Below, piece after piece: positions 42,199-51,262 of a stretch of DNA of 64,000 nucleotides. This DNA comes from an uncultured Aquimarina sp. GTDB taxonomy: Bacteria > Bacteroidota > Bacteroidia > Flavobacteriales > Flavobacteriaceae. Where the stretch lies: positions 186,001-250,000 of the forward strand of contig NZ_CANLOZ010000007.1 in NCBI RefSeq assembly GCF_947492965.1, in the 5' to 3' direction. The translations under genes and the position numbers were made by a program. The first letter of the stretch is position 1, and every line of letters starts with the position of its first letter. The notes beneath the pieces are model-generated. The model worked only from the letters and a program-made list of their open reading frames with translations, ran no database searches and was not told where the DNA came from.

Positions 42199-44505
42199 TT
42201 ATTCCACAATAATTTCATCAATAAACGTCCAGGCTTTATTTCCTGCTCCTTGTAGCCCTTCTGGAATGACACCATAGTTTTTGACTTTTATTTTTATAAA
42301 ACGACATTTTATATTATTATCAATTGTAATTGGCACAATTGACCCTTCTAAAAATCTCACATCTAACTCCTTATAAATTCTAGAGGAATAGAAAACATTA
42401 TCATTAGAGAAGGAAACTTCAACCTTTTTGGGTGCATAGATCCACTGTCCATTTGCATTATAAAACCGAGTTTTTATTGCATGTATTTCCGATACTTGTG
42501 TTAGATCTAAAGTAATTTCCAGATCGTCTCCCCAAAATCCTAACCACTCTTTATCGCCATACCTATTATTACTACCATTTATCCCATTTATTAAAGCTTC
42601 TTTACCACCAGCATTGAATGATGGATGTGGTTCTGTATCTATAGTTACGGCAGCACCAATTGCTTTATGCATTAAAAAATTCTGAGTAAATAAAGCTCCC
42701 AAAGGCTCTTTTCCTTGAAAGACCTTCGCTTTTAGCATATAATTTTTGTCGATCAAAATAGGTTGGTTATATACTAATGAAGTTCCAATCGGATCAGTTC
42801 CATCTAAAGTGTATCTAATCGTTTTATCCTTAAAAAATGTTTCTAAAGAGTACTTTACATTGTGATTCGTAACATCTATATCTCCATTAATTTCATATAA
42901 ATGATTTGCATAATGAATACCTAGCATATCTAATCGTTTTTGAAAAGGCACTAATCGATTTACAAAATCGGAATAGTTCTTTGTTTCAGCTGGACTCCAA
43001 ACTACTTCACTTAACGCTATAGCTCTAGGAAATGCCATATAAGTTACTTTATCAAAAGTTTTCATATACTCAGTCCAAACATTTCCTTGAGCTCCAATAA
43101 TGTATGTTGCTTCTTCTTTTGATATTCCGTCTGGAATTGGCTCAAAACTATATACTTTCTCTAATGGCAAATAACCTCCTATCGCCAGAGGTTCATCGGT
43201 TCTGTCACTCTGATAATAATCAAAGTAGCAATGAGAAGATGGTGTTAAAATAGCTTGATGCTTTTCTTTAACCGCAGAAATAGCTCCTTCTGTGCCTCTC
43301 CAGGACATTACTACAGCATTTGGCGCTAAACCACCTTCTAGAATTTCATCCCAACCAATAATTTTTCTTCCTTTACTATTCAAATATTTTTCAATTCTTT
43401 TGATAAAATAACTTTGTAGCCCAAACTCATCTTTAAGTCCTTCTTTCTGAATGAGATTCTGACAATATTTATTAGTTTTCCATTGTACTTTTGGGGTTTC
43501 ATCTCCTCCGATATGAATATATTCACTCGGAAAAAGTTCCATAACCTCATCCAACACATCTTGTAAAAAAGTAAATGTCTTTTCGGTTGGACAATACACA
43601 TCTTCAAAAACTCCCCATTTTGTGGCAACTTCTATATTTTTATCTCCACAACCAAGTTCTGGATATGCTGCAATTGCGGCTTTAGAATGCCCTGGCATTT
43701 CGATTTCAGGGATGATCGTAACATTCCGTTCTTGCGCAAATGCAACAATCTCTTTTACTTCTTCCTGTGTATAAAATCCTCCATATTTTTTTCCATCAAA
43801 TTGATGTGGTTGATCATTATAATGGCCTACCAAAGTCTCCTTTCGATACGCTCCTACTTGTGTCAGCTTCGGATATTTTTTGATTTCGATTCGCCAACCT
43901 TGATCTTCGGTAAGATGCCAATGAAACGTATTGAACTTTAATAAGGAAAGAATCTCTATATATTGTTTGATCTCCTTAACAGAAAAAAGGTGTCGTCCTA
44001 CATCTAAATGCATTCCTCGATACGAAAATCTAGGCGCATCAGAAATTGAAATCACTGGTAATTGTAATGGGGTATTACAACTATTATTTTCAAAACAAGG
44101 CGGGAATAATTGTCGTAACGTCTGGATTGCATAGAAACTACCTTTAGGATCTTTGGAATGGATCAAAACTTCTTTCTCAGAAATGGTTAGTTGATATCCT
44201 TCTATATTAGTGATGGTAGTATCTATTTCAAAAGAAACAAAATTCGAATTTTTAGAAGTTTGTATTTCCAACGATTTTCCAATTCCTTTTTCAACCAATT
44301 TATTAAAATACGCTACAGTTTTTTTAAGATCTGGATGATACTTTATGGACGTATTTTGAGAAAACAGAAAATGACCTTTTCCTACTTTTTGTTCTTTTGG
44401 CAGAGGAATAAGACCCTCAAACACTACAGGATCTTGAGCCTTACTACAGCTACTGATTAGATAGAAAATTAATAGAATTTTTATATGACTTATCCTCCTA
44501 TCCAT
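42199..44505 (-). CDS. GH20 beta-N-acetylhexosaminidase, lipoprotein
   Basis: 768 aa with lipoprotein signal MDRRISHIKILLIFYLISSC (lipobox ISSC). A GH20b N-terminal domain (about 30-150) precedes the TIM barrel (about 150-500): 'RGMHLDVGRHLF', 'FHWHLTEDQGWRIEIKKYP', and the catalytic pair Asp335-Glu336 in 'HIGGDETPK', the substrate-assisted mechanism of the family. The C-terminal part has a chitobiase-like beta-domain and an F5/8 type C-like domain (about 630-768). It removes terminal beta-GlcNAc/GalNAc, including from the chitobiose core. It starts 3 bases after the GH2 stop, so they are co-transcribed. Confidence 0.94.
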   Translation of the reverse strand: MDRRISHIKILLIFYLISSCSKAQDPVVFEGLIPLPKEQKVGKGHFLFSQNTSIKYHPDLKKTVAYFNKLVEKGIGKSLEIQTSKNSNFVSFEIDTTITNIEGYQLTISEKEVLIHSKDPKGSFYAIQTLRQLFPPCFENNSCNTPLQLPVISISDAPRFSYRGMHLDVGRHLFSVKEIKQYIEILSLLKFNTFHWHLTEDQGWRIEIKKYPKLTQVGAYRKETLVGHYNDQPHQFDGKKYGGFYTQEEVKEIVAFAQERNVTIIPEIEMPGHSKAAIAAYPELGCGDKNIEVATKWGVFEDVYCPTEKTFTFLQDVLDEVMELFPSEYIHIGGDETPKVQWKTNKYCQNLIQKEGLKDEFGLQSYFIKRIEKYLNSKGRKIIGWDEILEGGLAPNAVVMSWRGTEGAISAVKEKHQAILTPSSHCYFDYYQSDRTDEPLAIGGYLPLEKVYSFEPIPDGISKEEATYIIGAQGNVWTEYMKTFDKVTYMAFPRAIALSEVVWSPAETKNYSDFVNRLVPFQKRLDMLGIHYANHLYEINGDIDVTNHNVKYSLETFFKDKTIRYTLDGTDPIGTSLVYNQPILIDKNYMLKAKVFQGKEPLGALFTQNFLMHKAIGAAVTIDTEPHPSFNAGGKEALINGINGSNNRYGDKEWLGFWGDDLEITLDLTQVSEIHAIKTRFYNANGQWIYAPKKVEVSFSNDNVFYSSRIYKELDVRFLEGSIVPITIDNNIKCRFIKIKVKNYGVIPEGLQGAGNKAWTFIDEIIVE

Positions 44506-44508
44506 TTC

Positions 44509-47001
44509 TTACACAGATGTGGTTTTCATAACACTATTCAATGTTTTGACTTTAATATCTTCAAGCTCTATATCGCCTTTAGTTTGAAATAAAAGCTTTT
44601 TGGTTTCTCCTGGTAAAATATCAAAAAAATTATCTTCAAAATGTCCTTTCTTATCAGTGTACAGAAATACATCTTTTTGTAATGATGAAGATGAAACTAT
44701 TATTTCGTACCCCTCTGAAACCTTTGTCATCTCTAATTGCACGTTATGCTCTGGTAATCTTAGATCTTTCGGACGCACCAAGTAAAAATTAGCTTTTTCT
44801 CCTTCAAATTCAGTTGTAATGACCACGCTTTGTGCATCTACAATTTCATTTGGTATTTTTTGCTCTAATACTTTTGTTGAGGCATTCGCTTTGGCTTTTA
44901 TATTCACTTTATTCTTCCACAATACATTCCCTTCAAAATCCATGAACGTTATCTTTAAAGCTCCTTCTTTGTCTTCAAGATGATCATTCACAACATGTAG
45001 ATATAAAGAATCATTTTTTACTTGTGAGGACAGTATTAAGTCTTCAAAACTTCTCTTTGCTTTGTAATGTAAGGCCTTCCAGTTTCCTAATCCATCGATT
45101 CCAGACCAAGATACTACTGGCCAACAATCATTAAACTGCCAATATAGCGATCCCATATTATAGGGCATTGCTCTTCTATGGGCATGAATACCTTTCGTTA
45201 TACCATACGCTTGTAACAATTGACTAACATATACATAATCTTCAGGATCAGACGGAACGGGAAAATCTCTTTCCATATATTCTTTAATTAATGAAAACCC
45301 TCTATTATGTTTTTGATGTGTTTGGAAACTAGAATGATTAATATTGATGCTATCTAACTGCGTAAAATATTTAATTGCTTCATAGGATGGAAAAGATTGA
45401 AATCCATATTCGCTCATAAATCTTGGTATTTCTTCTTCAAATCTTTCAAAAGGCAATGCATCATGCCATACGCCCCAATCGTGTGCGCTTCCTTCTAGCT
45501 TAAATCTTTTATCTGCTCGTCCGTATTTAGGAGAACTTTCCCAATAAGAGTTATCTGTTAAACTTGCTACAGTTTCTGGCAAGACTCCGTTAAAAAGCTT
45601 TTGATAATTGTTCCATATTTCTTCTTTTTCTTCTTCGAATCTATCGATTTGCCAACCCCAATTATGCCAAGCTTCATTATTTTCATTATTGCCACACCAA
45701 ACAGCTATACTTGAATGATTACGTAATCTTTTGATATTGTCTACAGCTTCTTGCTTTACATTTTCTAAAAACTCATCATCACCAGGATACATCGCACAAG
45801 CAAACATAAAATCTTGCCAAACCAGGATTCCATTTTTATCGGCTAAATCGTAGAAAATATCTTCTTCATAAATTCCTCCTCCCCAAACACGAAGCATATT
45901 CATATTGGCTGCCATAGCATCTGTAAAGATTTGTTGATAATCCTCAGTCCTTACTTCTGGTTGAAAAATATGTTGAGGAATATAGTTGGCTCCTTTCATA
46001 AATACAGGAACATCATTCAATTTGAAATAAAAAGTATTTCCTACACTGTCTTGATCTTGTATTAATTCTATAGTACGCAATCCTTTCTTAACACTCTTGG
46101 AAACGATCTCTTTACTACCCTTAATTATCTGTAGTTTGATATCATATAGATATGGTTCTCCTAGATTATGAGTCCACCACCTTTTAGGTTTCAAAATCTC
46201 AAAATCCAAATCGTATAAGTGATTTCCTGGAACGGAAGCAATCTCTTTTTGTAAAACCACAGAATCATTAACATAAACCTTGCAGGTGAGCTCAATTTCT
46301 GATGTTATGGTAAGATCTAGCTTTGCTTGCAACGATGCTTTTTGATCTGTAAGGGATTGTTGTTTGAGATATAAATCATTTAAAAAAACATCATCCCAAG
46401 ATTCTAGAATAATTGGTCTCCATACGCCAGAAGTAATGAACGTGGGACCCCAATCCCATCCGTAGTGAAATTGTGGCTTGCGAGTAAAAACTCTTCCCGA
46501 TACCGGAAGTTCATAAGCTAGTTTACTCATCTTTTGTTTTTCGATCGTATCAGTATGCTTAAATATAATGCTAAGCGTATTGTCTTTACGAACTCGATTA
46601 GAAACATCAATATCCCAAGTTCTAAAAGCATTATCTGTATTGATCAATAAACTATCATTCAAAAAAACAGTAGCATAGGTATCTAATCCTTTAAAATGAA
46701 GTTGATGATATTTTCTCTTTAACTGTTCTTCGTCTAATTGAAATATTGTAGTATACTCCCAATCTTCATCAGAAATCCATTGTAGTTTCTCTTCATTATT
46801 ACCAATAAATGGATCTTCGATTTTCTTGTTTTTCAATAAATCGGTATGAACGGTACCAGGAACATTAGCGGGAAGCCAAAGTGTATCTCTGGTATTTTTA
46901 AACTTCCAATTCTGACTGATTTCTGCGGTAAGATTTGGTTTTTCTTTTGCACAGGAAATTAAGATTACCAATAGCAGAAGTAATCTAATTTTTTTAGACA
47001 T
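44509..47001 (-). CDS. GH2 beta-mannosidase, lipoprotein
   Basis: 830 aa with lipoprotein signal MSKKIRLLLLLVILISC (lipobox LISC). The GH2 jelly-roll, Ig-like and TIM-barrel domains are in order. The acid/base is Glu440 in 'VWCGNNENNEAWHNWGW' and the nucleophile Glu531 in 'RFMSEYGFQSFPSY'. The WCGNNEN motif and 'QFHYGWDWGPTFITSGVWRP' indicate the beta-mannosidase branch rather than beta-galactosidase. It would remove the core beta-mannose of N-glycans after alpha-mannosidase trimming. First gene of the minus-strand arm; the 112 bases upstream contain A+T-rich sequence without a clear operator. Confidence 0.93.
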   Translation of the reverse strand: MSKKIRLLLLLVILISCAKEKPNLTAEISQNWKFKNTRDTLWLPANVPGTVHTDLLKNKKIEDPFIGNNEEKLQWISDEDWEYTTIFQLDEEQLKRKYHQLHFKGLDTYATVFLNDSLLINTDNAFRTWDIDVSNRVRKDNTLSIIFKHTDTIEKQKMSKLAYELPVSGRVFTRKPQFHYGWDWGPTFITSGVWRPIILESWDDVFLNDLYLKQQSLTDQKASLQAKLDLTITSEIELTCKVYVNDSVVLQKEIASVPGNHLYDLDFEILKPKRWWTHNLGEPYLYDIKLQIIKGSKEIVSKSVKKGLRTIELIQDQDSVGNTFYFKLNDVPVFMKGANYIPQHIFQPEVRTEDYQQIFTDAMAANMNMLRVWGGGIYEEDIFYDLADKNGILVWQDFMFACAMYPGDDEFLENVKQEAVDNIKRLRNHSSIAVWCGNNENNEAWHNWGWQIDRFEEEKEEIWNNYQKLFNGVLPETVASLTDNSYWESSPKYGRADKRFKLEGSAHDWGVWHDALPFERFEEEIPRFMSEYGFQSFPSYEAIKYFTQLDSININHSSFQTHQKHNRGFSLIKEYMERDFPVPSDPEDYVYVSQLLQAYGITKGIHAHRRAMPYNMGSLYWQFNDCWPVVSWSGIDGLGNWKALHYKAKRSFEDLILSSQVKNDSLYLHVVNDHLEDKEGALKITFMDFEGNVLWKNKVNIKAKANASTKVLEQKIPNEIVDAQSVVITTEFEGEKANFYLVRPKDLRLPEHNVQLEMTKVSEGYEIIVSSSSLQKDVFLYTDKKGHFEDNFFDILPGETKKLLFQTKGDIELEDIKVKTLNSVMKTTSV

Positions 47002-47113
47002 ATTTAAAATGATTTTGTGAGTATTTATTAAAGAAAATTAGCTTCTCTAAAATAGAAAAATTAATCTACTTAAATAGATAACACTTAAAATCAAAAATTT
47101 AAGAGCTAATGAA

Positions 47114-47794
47114 TCAAGGAGTGGAACTTGAAACCTGCAATACCTTACCATTGTAAAACTTATTCCCAGTAAGTGAAAAATTAGTGATATATGTCGCCAT
47201 TTCTGTTGCAGTCAACGGTGCTTGATATCCTGGAAATGCTTCTTCTAACATTTCTGTTTGTACTGCTCCTAGTGCAAGAACGTTAAACGCTATTCCACTT
47301 TCTTTATACTCTTCTGCCAATAATTCACTTAGGGTAATAACTGCTCCCTTGCTAGAACTATATGCCGCTAGACCTGGAAACTTCATACTCCCTTGTATTC
47401 CTCCCATACTACTTACAGTTACAACATGACTTCCAGATTTCATAAAAGGAAGTAATAAACGTGTGATTTCCGCAACCCCAAAAACATTTACTTTATATAC
47501 CTCTTCAAATTCTTCGGAACTAATTTCTGCAAAAGGTTTATTCAATAATTTACCTGCGTTATTGATCAAAATATCTACGCTATTCCAATTTTCTTTAATA
47601 TAACTGGACACTTTTGAAAGATCATCGGAACTACATAAATCACAAGAAAAAGCATGAATATTCTTGTGGTTTAACGCTGATATAGGTTTTTCATTTCTTG
47701 AAAGTGCAAGTACCTGATGCCCTTCATCAGCGAACAATTTTGCCATTTCGAATCCTATTCCCCTACTGGCTCCGGTAATTATTACGTTTTTCAT
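47114..47794 (-). CDS. SDR family NAD(P)-dependent oxidoreductase
   Basis: 226-aa short-chain dehydrogenase. The cofactor motif 'ITGASRGIG' is at 5-13, followed by 'NNAGKLLNKPF' and catalytic Ser/Tyr/Lys: 'VTVSSMGGIQGSMKFPGLAAYSSSKGAV' (YxxxK). The C-terminus ends shortly after 'GAVQTEM', typical of the compact classical type. Substrate unknown. It does not belong to the TetR-controlled SDR group. It follows the M28 peptidase gene by 95 bases on the same strand. Confidence 0.88.
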   Translation of the reverse strand: MKNVIITGASRGIGFEMAKLFADEGHQVLALSRNEKPISALNHKNIHAFSCDLCSSDDLSKVSSYIKENWNSVDILINNAGKLLNKPFAEISSEEFEEVYKVNVFGVAEITRLLLPFMKSGSHVVTVSSMGGIQGSMKFPGLAAYSSSKGAVITLSELLAEEYKESGIAFNVLALGAVQTEMLEEAFPGYQAPLTATEMATYITNFSLTGNKFYNGKVLQVSSSTP

Positions 47795-47889
47795 TTGGTT
47801 GTTTTATCGTTTCTTAGCGGTCGTATAGAATCGCCATAGAAACATTTCGGTTTGATCTAGACTTAGTCGTTTAGGTATTTTTCGAAGGG

Positions 47890-48834
47890 TTACTTGAGTT
47901 TAATCTCCTGTGTTTTCGAATTCAATATGTTTGTCATTACTGGAACGCAATCGTTGATAAGTTCTGCCATAAATTCAAAATTCATTTCTGATACTTCATC
48001 ATCTACATGATGGTAGTAGTCATAGTTAGTGAAGTCGAATGTTGAAATCGTTTGGCAAGGCACATTAAATTCTTTATGAAAAGGATAGTTATCACTTCTG
48101 CGAAATAATTGAAACTCTTTAGCTTTAGGCAGAAACCCTATTAATTCCTTCCCTGCGTATTCATTCATTTTCTCCGCCATATTAGATATTTCAAATCCTG
48201 TGATATATGCTTTATAAGACTTGTCATTCAACGGTACTCCAATCATTTCAAAATTTACCATCGTATATAGATTCAAGTTTTTCTCTTTTAAAACCTTAGC
48301 CAAATGCTTTGATCCAAGCAAACCTTTTTCTTCTGCTCCAAACAACACAAACAGAACGCTACGCTTATTATCCTTAGCTTTTGCAAAATGTTTGGCTAAA
48401 GAAATTACAGCTGTACTTCCTGCAGCATTATCGTTAGCGCCATTAGCAATAATATCTCCATTAACTTCTTTTCCTTTTCCGATATGATCGAAATGAGCGC
48501 CCACTATTACAAATTCATTCGCCAAATCAGGATCTGTACCTTTTAAATATCCTACTACATTATAGGTTTCCGTTCCTTTCGCATCAAAAGATGGTAAATA
48601 GGTGTCGAAATATGGACTAATACCAGCATCTTTAAATATATCTTCTATATACTTTGCTGCTTTTTTCAATCCTTCAGATCCAGTATCTCTGCCTTCTAAC
48701 TCATCACTAGCCAAAAAATTCATAATAGTTTCTACTTCTGAAGCTTTAATTTTTGATTCACTGGACTGAGCTGTAGTTACTTGTTTACAGTTAATAAACA
48801 CTATAGCTATTATAAAAAGTGCAATACGTTTCAT
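47890..48834 (-). CDS. M28 family zinc aminopeptidase, lipoprotein
   Basis: 314 aa from ATG at 48834, which gives a lipoprotein signal (MKRIALFIIAIVFINC, lipobox FINC); a longer start at 48858 adds eight residues. The M28 fold carries 'GAHFDHIGKG' (zinc His and bridging Asp), 'ANGANDNAAGSTAVISLAK', 'LFGAEEKGLLGSKHL' (catalytic Glu-Glu pair) and 'FHKEFNVPCQTIS'. It probably trims peptide N-termini in the periplasm. It could supply glycosyl-asparagine to the glycosylasparaginase at 35.9 kb, but this is only plausible by function. Start choice is moderate. Confidence 0.9.
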   Translation of the reverse strand: MKRIALFIIAIVFINCKQVTTAQSSESKIKASEVETIMNFLASDELEGRDTGSEGLKKAAKYIEDIFKDAGISPYFDTYLPSFDAKGTETYNVVGYLKGTDPDLANEFVIVGAHFDHIGKGKEVNGDIIANGANDNAAGSTAVISLAKHFAKAKDNKRSVLFVLFGAEEKGLLGSKHLAKVLKEKNLNLYTMVNFEMIGVPLNDKSYKAYITGFEISNMAEKMNEYAGKELIGFLPKAKEFQLFRRSDNYPFHKEFNVPCQTISTFDFTNYDYYHHVDDEVSEMNFEFMAELINDCVPVMTNILNSKTQEIKLK

Positions 48835-48963
48835 ATTCTGTTTTTTTACTTCTTTCATTACTATAATTTAATATCCTTTTGTGATACTCGTTATAGTTCT
48901 TATTTTGATTAACGAATTATTTTTTGCTAAATATACTTAAAAAGCGAACTTATCTAACTGGAA

Positions 48964-49551
48964 TTAGCTTTTCATTATACCTTTTATCTTTAGATATTGT
49001 AAAAGCATTACTGTTCTTGCATCTTTGATCTCGCCTAAGGCTATCATACCAAATGCTTTTTCGAACTCGATCTCTAAAACATCTATATATTCTTGTTCTT
49101 CTGATAAACCTCCACCATTATTTACCTTTTGATTATCATCATACTCAGCAATAAACAAATGGGCAATTTCTGTCATTACCGCTGGAGAAGCGTATACTTC
49201 AAATGCTTTTTCAAGTGTCTCAATAATAAATCCTGTTTCTTCCTCCGCTTCTTTTTTAGCACATACTTCTGGAGTATCACCATCCAAAGATCCGGCACAT
49301 ACTTCTATACTCATACCCGATGAACTCCCATTCAAAAGGGTTGGTAATCTAAATTGTCGAGTTAATACAACTGTATTTTTAGATCGGTTATATAATAAAA
49401 CAGAAGCTCCATCTCCATGATCATATACCTCCCTTAAATGTTCTTCGACAATATCATCTTCTGTATGCTGATAGTTGAAGGTATATTCTTTTAGTAAGAA
49501 AGTTTTATCTGATAAAGTTGTGCTTTGGATATTACTAATATGTGCTTTCAT
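48964..49551 (-). CDS. Nudix hydrolase (NudK/GDP-mannose pyrophosphatase-like)
   Basis: 195 aa. The Nudix box 'GDTPEVCAKKEAEEETGFI' follows the GX5EX7REUXEEXGU pattern with Arg replaced by Lys. The surrounding 'VVLTRQFRLPTLLNGSSSGMSIEVCAGSLDG' and 'EVYASPAVMTEIAHLFIAEY' are typical of the ADP-ribose/GDP-mannose pyrophosphatase group (NudK). It would hydrolyse a nucleotide sugar such as GDP-mannose. ATG start at 49551. It is on the same strand as the PDH genes but separated from them by a terminator at 49597-49620. Confidence 0.88.
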   Translation of the reverse strand: MKAHISNIQSTTLSDKTFLLKEYTFNYQHTEDDIVEEHLREVYDHGDGASVLLYNRSKNTVVLTRQFRLPTLLNGSSSGMSIEVCAGSLDGDTPEVCAKKEAEEETGFIIETLEKAFEVYASPAVMTEIAHLFIAEYDDNQKVNNGGGLSEEQEYIDVLEIEFEKAFGMIALGEIKDARTVMLLQYLKIKGIMKS

Positions 49552-49596
49552 TAATTTGAAAAAGTTTTACTTTAATGGAAATGAATTAAATAAAAA

Positions 49597-49620
49597 ATCC
49601 TACTTCTTGTGAAGTAGGAT
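49597..49620 (-). terminator. Terminator of the PDH E1-alpha/E2 operon
   Basis: A 10-bp stem, 49597-49606 with 49611-49620, loop TTGT, followed on the minus strand by a T run. It lies 28 bases after the E2 stop. Confidence 0.8.
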
Positions 49621-49648
49621 CTATAGGATGAAATTTCCATTTCTGGAA

Positions 49649-51259
49649 TTATGCTAACATCGTTACTGGATTTTCCAGATATTGTTTCAAGGTTTGTAAG
49701 AACTGTGCTCCTGTAGCTCCATCAACAGTTCTATGATCGCAAGCTAAGGTTACTTTCATCGTATTACCTACAACGATCTGACCATCTTTAACAACTGGTT
49801 TCTCTACAATAGTACCTACAGATAATATAGCAGAATTAGGTTGATTAATGATCGAAGTAAACTCCTGAATACCGAACATACCTAAATTAGAAACTGTGAA
49901 TGTACTTCCACTCATTTCCTGAGGAGTTAATTTTTTATTTCTTGCTTTACCAGCTAAATCTTTTACATTAGCTCCAATTTGTGTAAGTGACATTTGATCT
50001 GTAAAAGGCAATACTGGCACTACTAATCCGTCAGGTACCGCAACTGCAACTCCGATACTAATATGTTTTGCATACTTGGTAACATCATCAGACCATTGTG
50101 TATTTACTTGTGGATGTTTTCTAAGCGCCATCGCACATGCCTTTACAACCATGTCATTAAATGATACTTTTGTATCTGGTAACCCGTTAATATATTTCCT
50201 GGAAGCCATTGCATTTTCCATATCTACCTCTACAGTTAGATAATAGTGAGGTGCATTGAACTTTGAAGCAGAAAGTCCTCTAGCAATTGCTTTACGCATC
50301 TGAGAATTTTTCACTTCTTCAAAACTTTCTTCTCCAGCAGGTACATATGGTTGTGCTGTTGGTGTGGAAGTTGTTTCTTTAACACTGTCAGCACTTGTCG
50401 GTGCAGCAGCAGGAGTAAATGATTCTACATCTTTCTTAACTATTCTTCCATTCTCTCCTGTACCTTTTACCTGAGATAAATCAATTCCTTTATCAGCAGC
50501 AATCTTTTTAGCTAAAGGAGAAGCAAATATTCTTCCTCCAGATGATGTATTATTTGTAGAAGCGGCAACTGGCTCTTCTTTTTTAGGAGCTGGTGCGTCT
50601 TCAGCTTTTGTTGGAGCTGAAGCTTTTGTGACACCTCCATCCTTTATACCTGACACATCAGTTCCTGCAGGCCCTATAATGGCTAATAAAGCATCCACAG
50701 GTGCTGTTTGTCCTTCTTCTATACCAATATGCAGTAAGGTACCATTGTAGAAGGATTCAAATTCCATAGTAGCTTTATCAGTTTCTATCTCTGCTAGAAT
50801 ATCTCCTTCTTCGACAGTTTCTCCAACTTTTTTAAGCCAAGAAGCCACTGTTCCTTCTTCCATAGTATCACTAAGTCTTGGCATGGTAATTACCTCTACT
50901 CCTTCAGGAATTTCAGCAGATGCCTCACTACTAGTATTTGTTTCTTCTACCTTTCCTTCTTTTGGCTCATCAGATGAGGAAGAAGGTGTACTTCCGTTTA
51001 ATAATCCTGAAATATCTTCTCCTTCATCTCCTATAATCGCCAATAGTTTATCAACAGGAGCTGTTTCTCCTTCTTCTATCCCAATATGAAGTAAAATCCC
51101 ATCGTAAAAGGATTCAAACTCCATTGTTGCTTTATCAGTTTCAATTTCTGCAAGAATATCTCCTTCGCTAATCTTGTCTCCTTTTTTAACAAGCCACTTC
51201 GCAACCACTCCTTCTTCCATGGTATCGCTCAATCGCGGCATATTAATTACTGTAGCCAT
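49649..51259 (-). CDS. pdhC: Pyruvate dehydrogenase complex E2, dihydrolipoamide acetyltransferase
   Basis: 536 aa. Two near-identical lipoyl domains carry the lipoylated lysines Lys43 and Lys162 (ETDKATMEF). A flexible Ala/Pro/Glu/Lys-rich linker follows, then a peripheral subunit-binding domain ('FASPLAKKIAADKGIDLSQVKGTGENGRIVKKDV', about 250-285) and the catalytic core with 'CDHRTVDGATGAQFL' near the C-terminus (HxxxDG). The start is ATG at 51259. It transfers the acetyl group from the E1 reaction to CoA. It lies 3 bases after the E1-alpha stop; E1-beta and E3 genes are not in the window. Confidence 0.95.
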   Translation of the reverse strand: MATVINMPRLSDTMEEGVVAKWLVKKGDKISEGDILAEIETDKATMEFESFYDGILLHIGIEEGETAPVDKLLAIIGDEGEDISGLLNGSTPSSSSDEPKEGKVEETNTSSEASAEIPEGVEVITMPRLSDTMEEGTVASWLKKVGETVEEGDILAEIETDKATMEFESFYNGTLLHIGIEEGQTAPVDALLAIIGPAGTDVSGIKDGGVTKASAPTKAEDAPAPKKEEPVAASTNNTSSGGRIFASPLAKKIAADKGIDLSQVKGTGENGRIVKKDVESFTPAAAPTSADSVKETTSTPTAQPYVPAGEESFEEVKNSQMRKAIARGLSASKFNAPHYYLTVEVDMENAMASRKYINGLPDTKVSFNDMVVKACAMALRKHPQVNTQWSDDVTKYAKHISIGVAVAVPDGLVVPVLPFTDQMSLTQIGANVKDLAGKARNKKLTPQEMSGSTFTVSNLGMFGIQEFTSIINQPNSAILSVGTIVEKPVVKDGQIVVGNTMKVTLACDHRTVDGATGAQFLQTLKQYLENPVTMLA

Positions 51260-51262
51260 AAT

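Noticed and set aside
33015..47001. SusC/SusD pair or sigma/anti-sigma system for the glycan locus
   Set aside because: I looked for SusC (TonB plug/barrel), SusD and FecI/FecR-like genes in and around the locus and none is present in the window.
50700..51250. Long direct repeat
   Set aside because: It is the coding sequence of two similar lipoyl domains in the PDH E2 gene.
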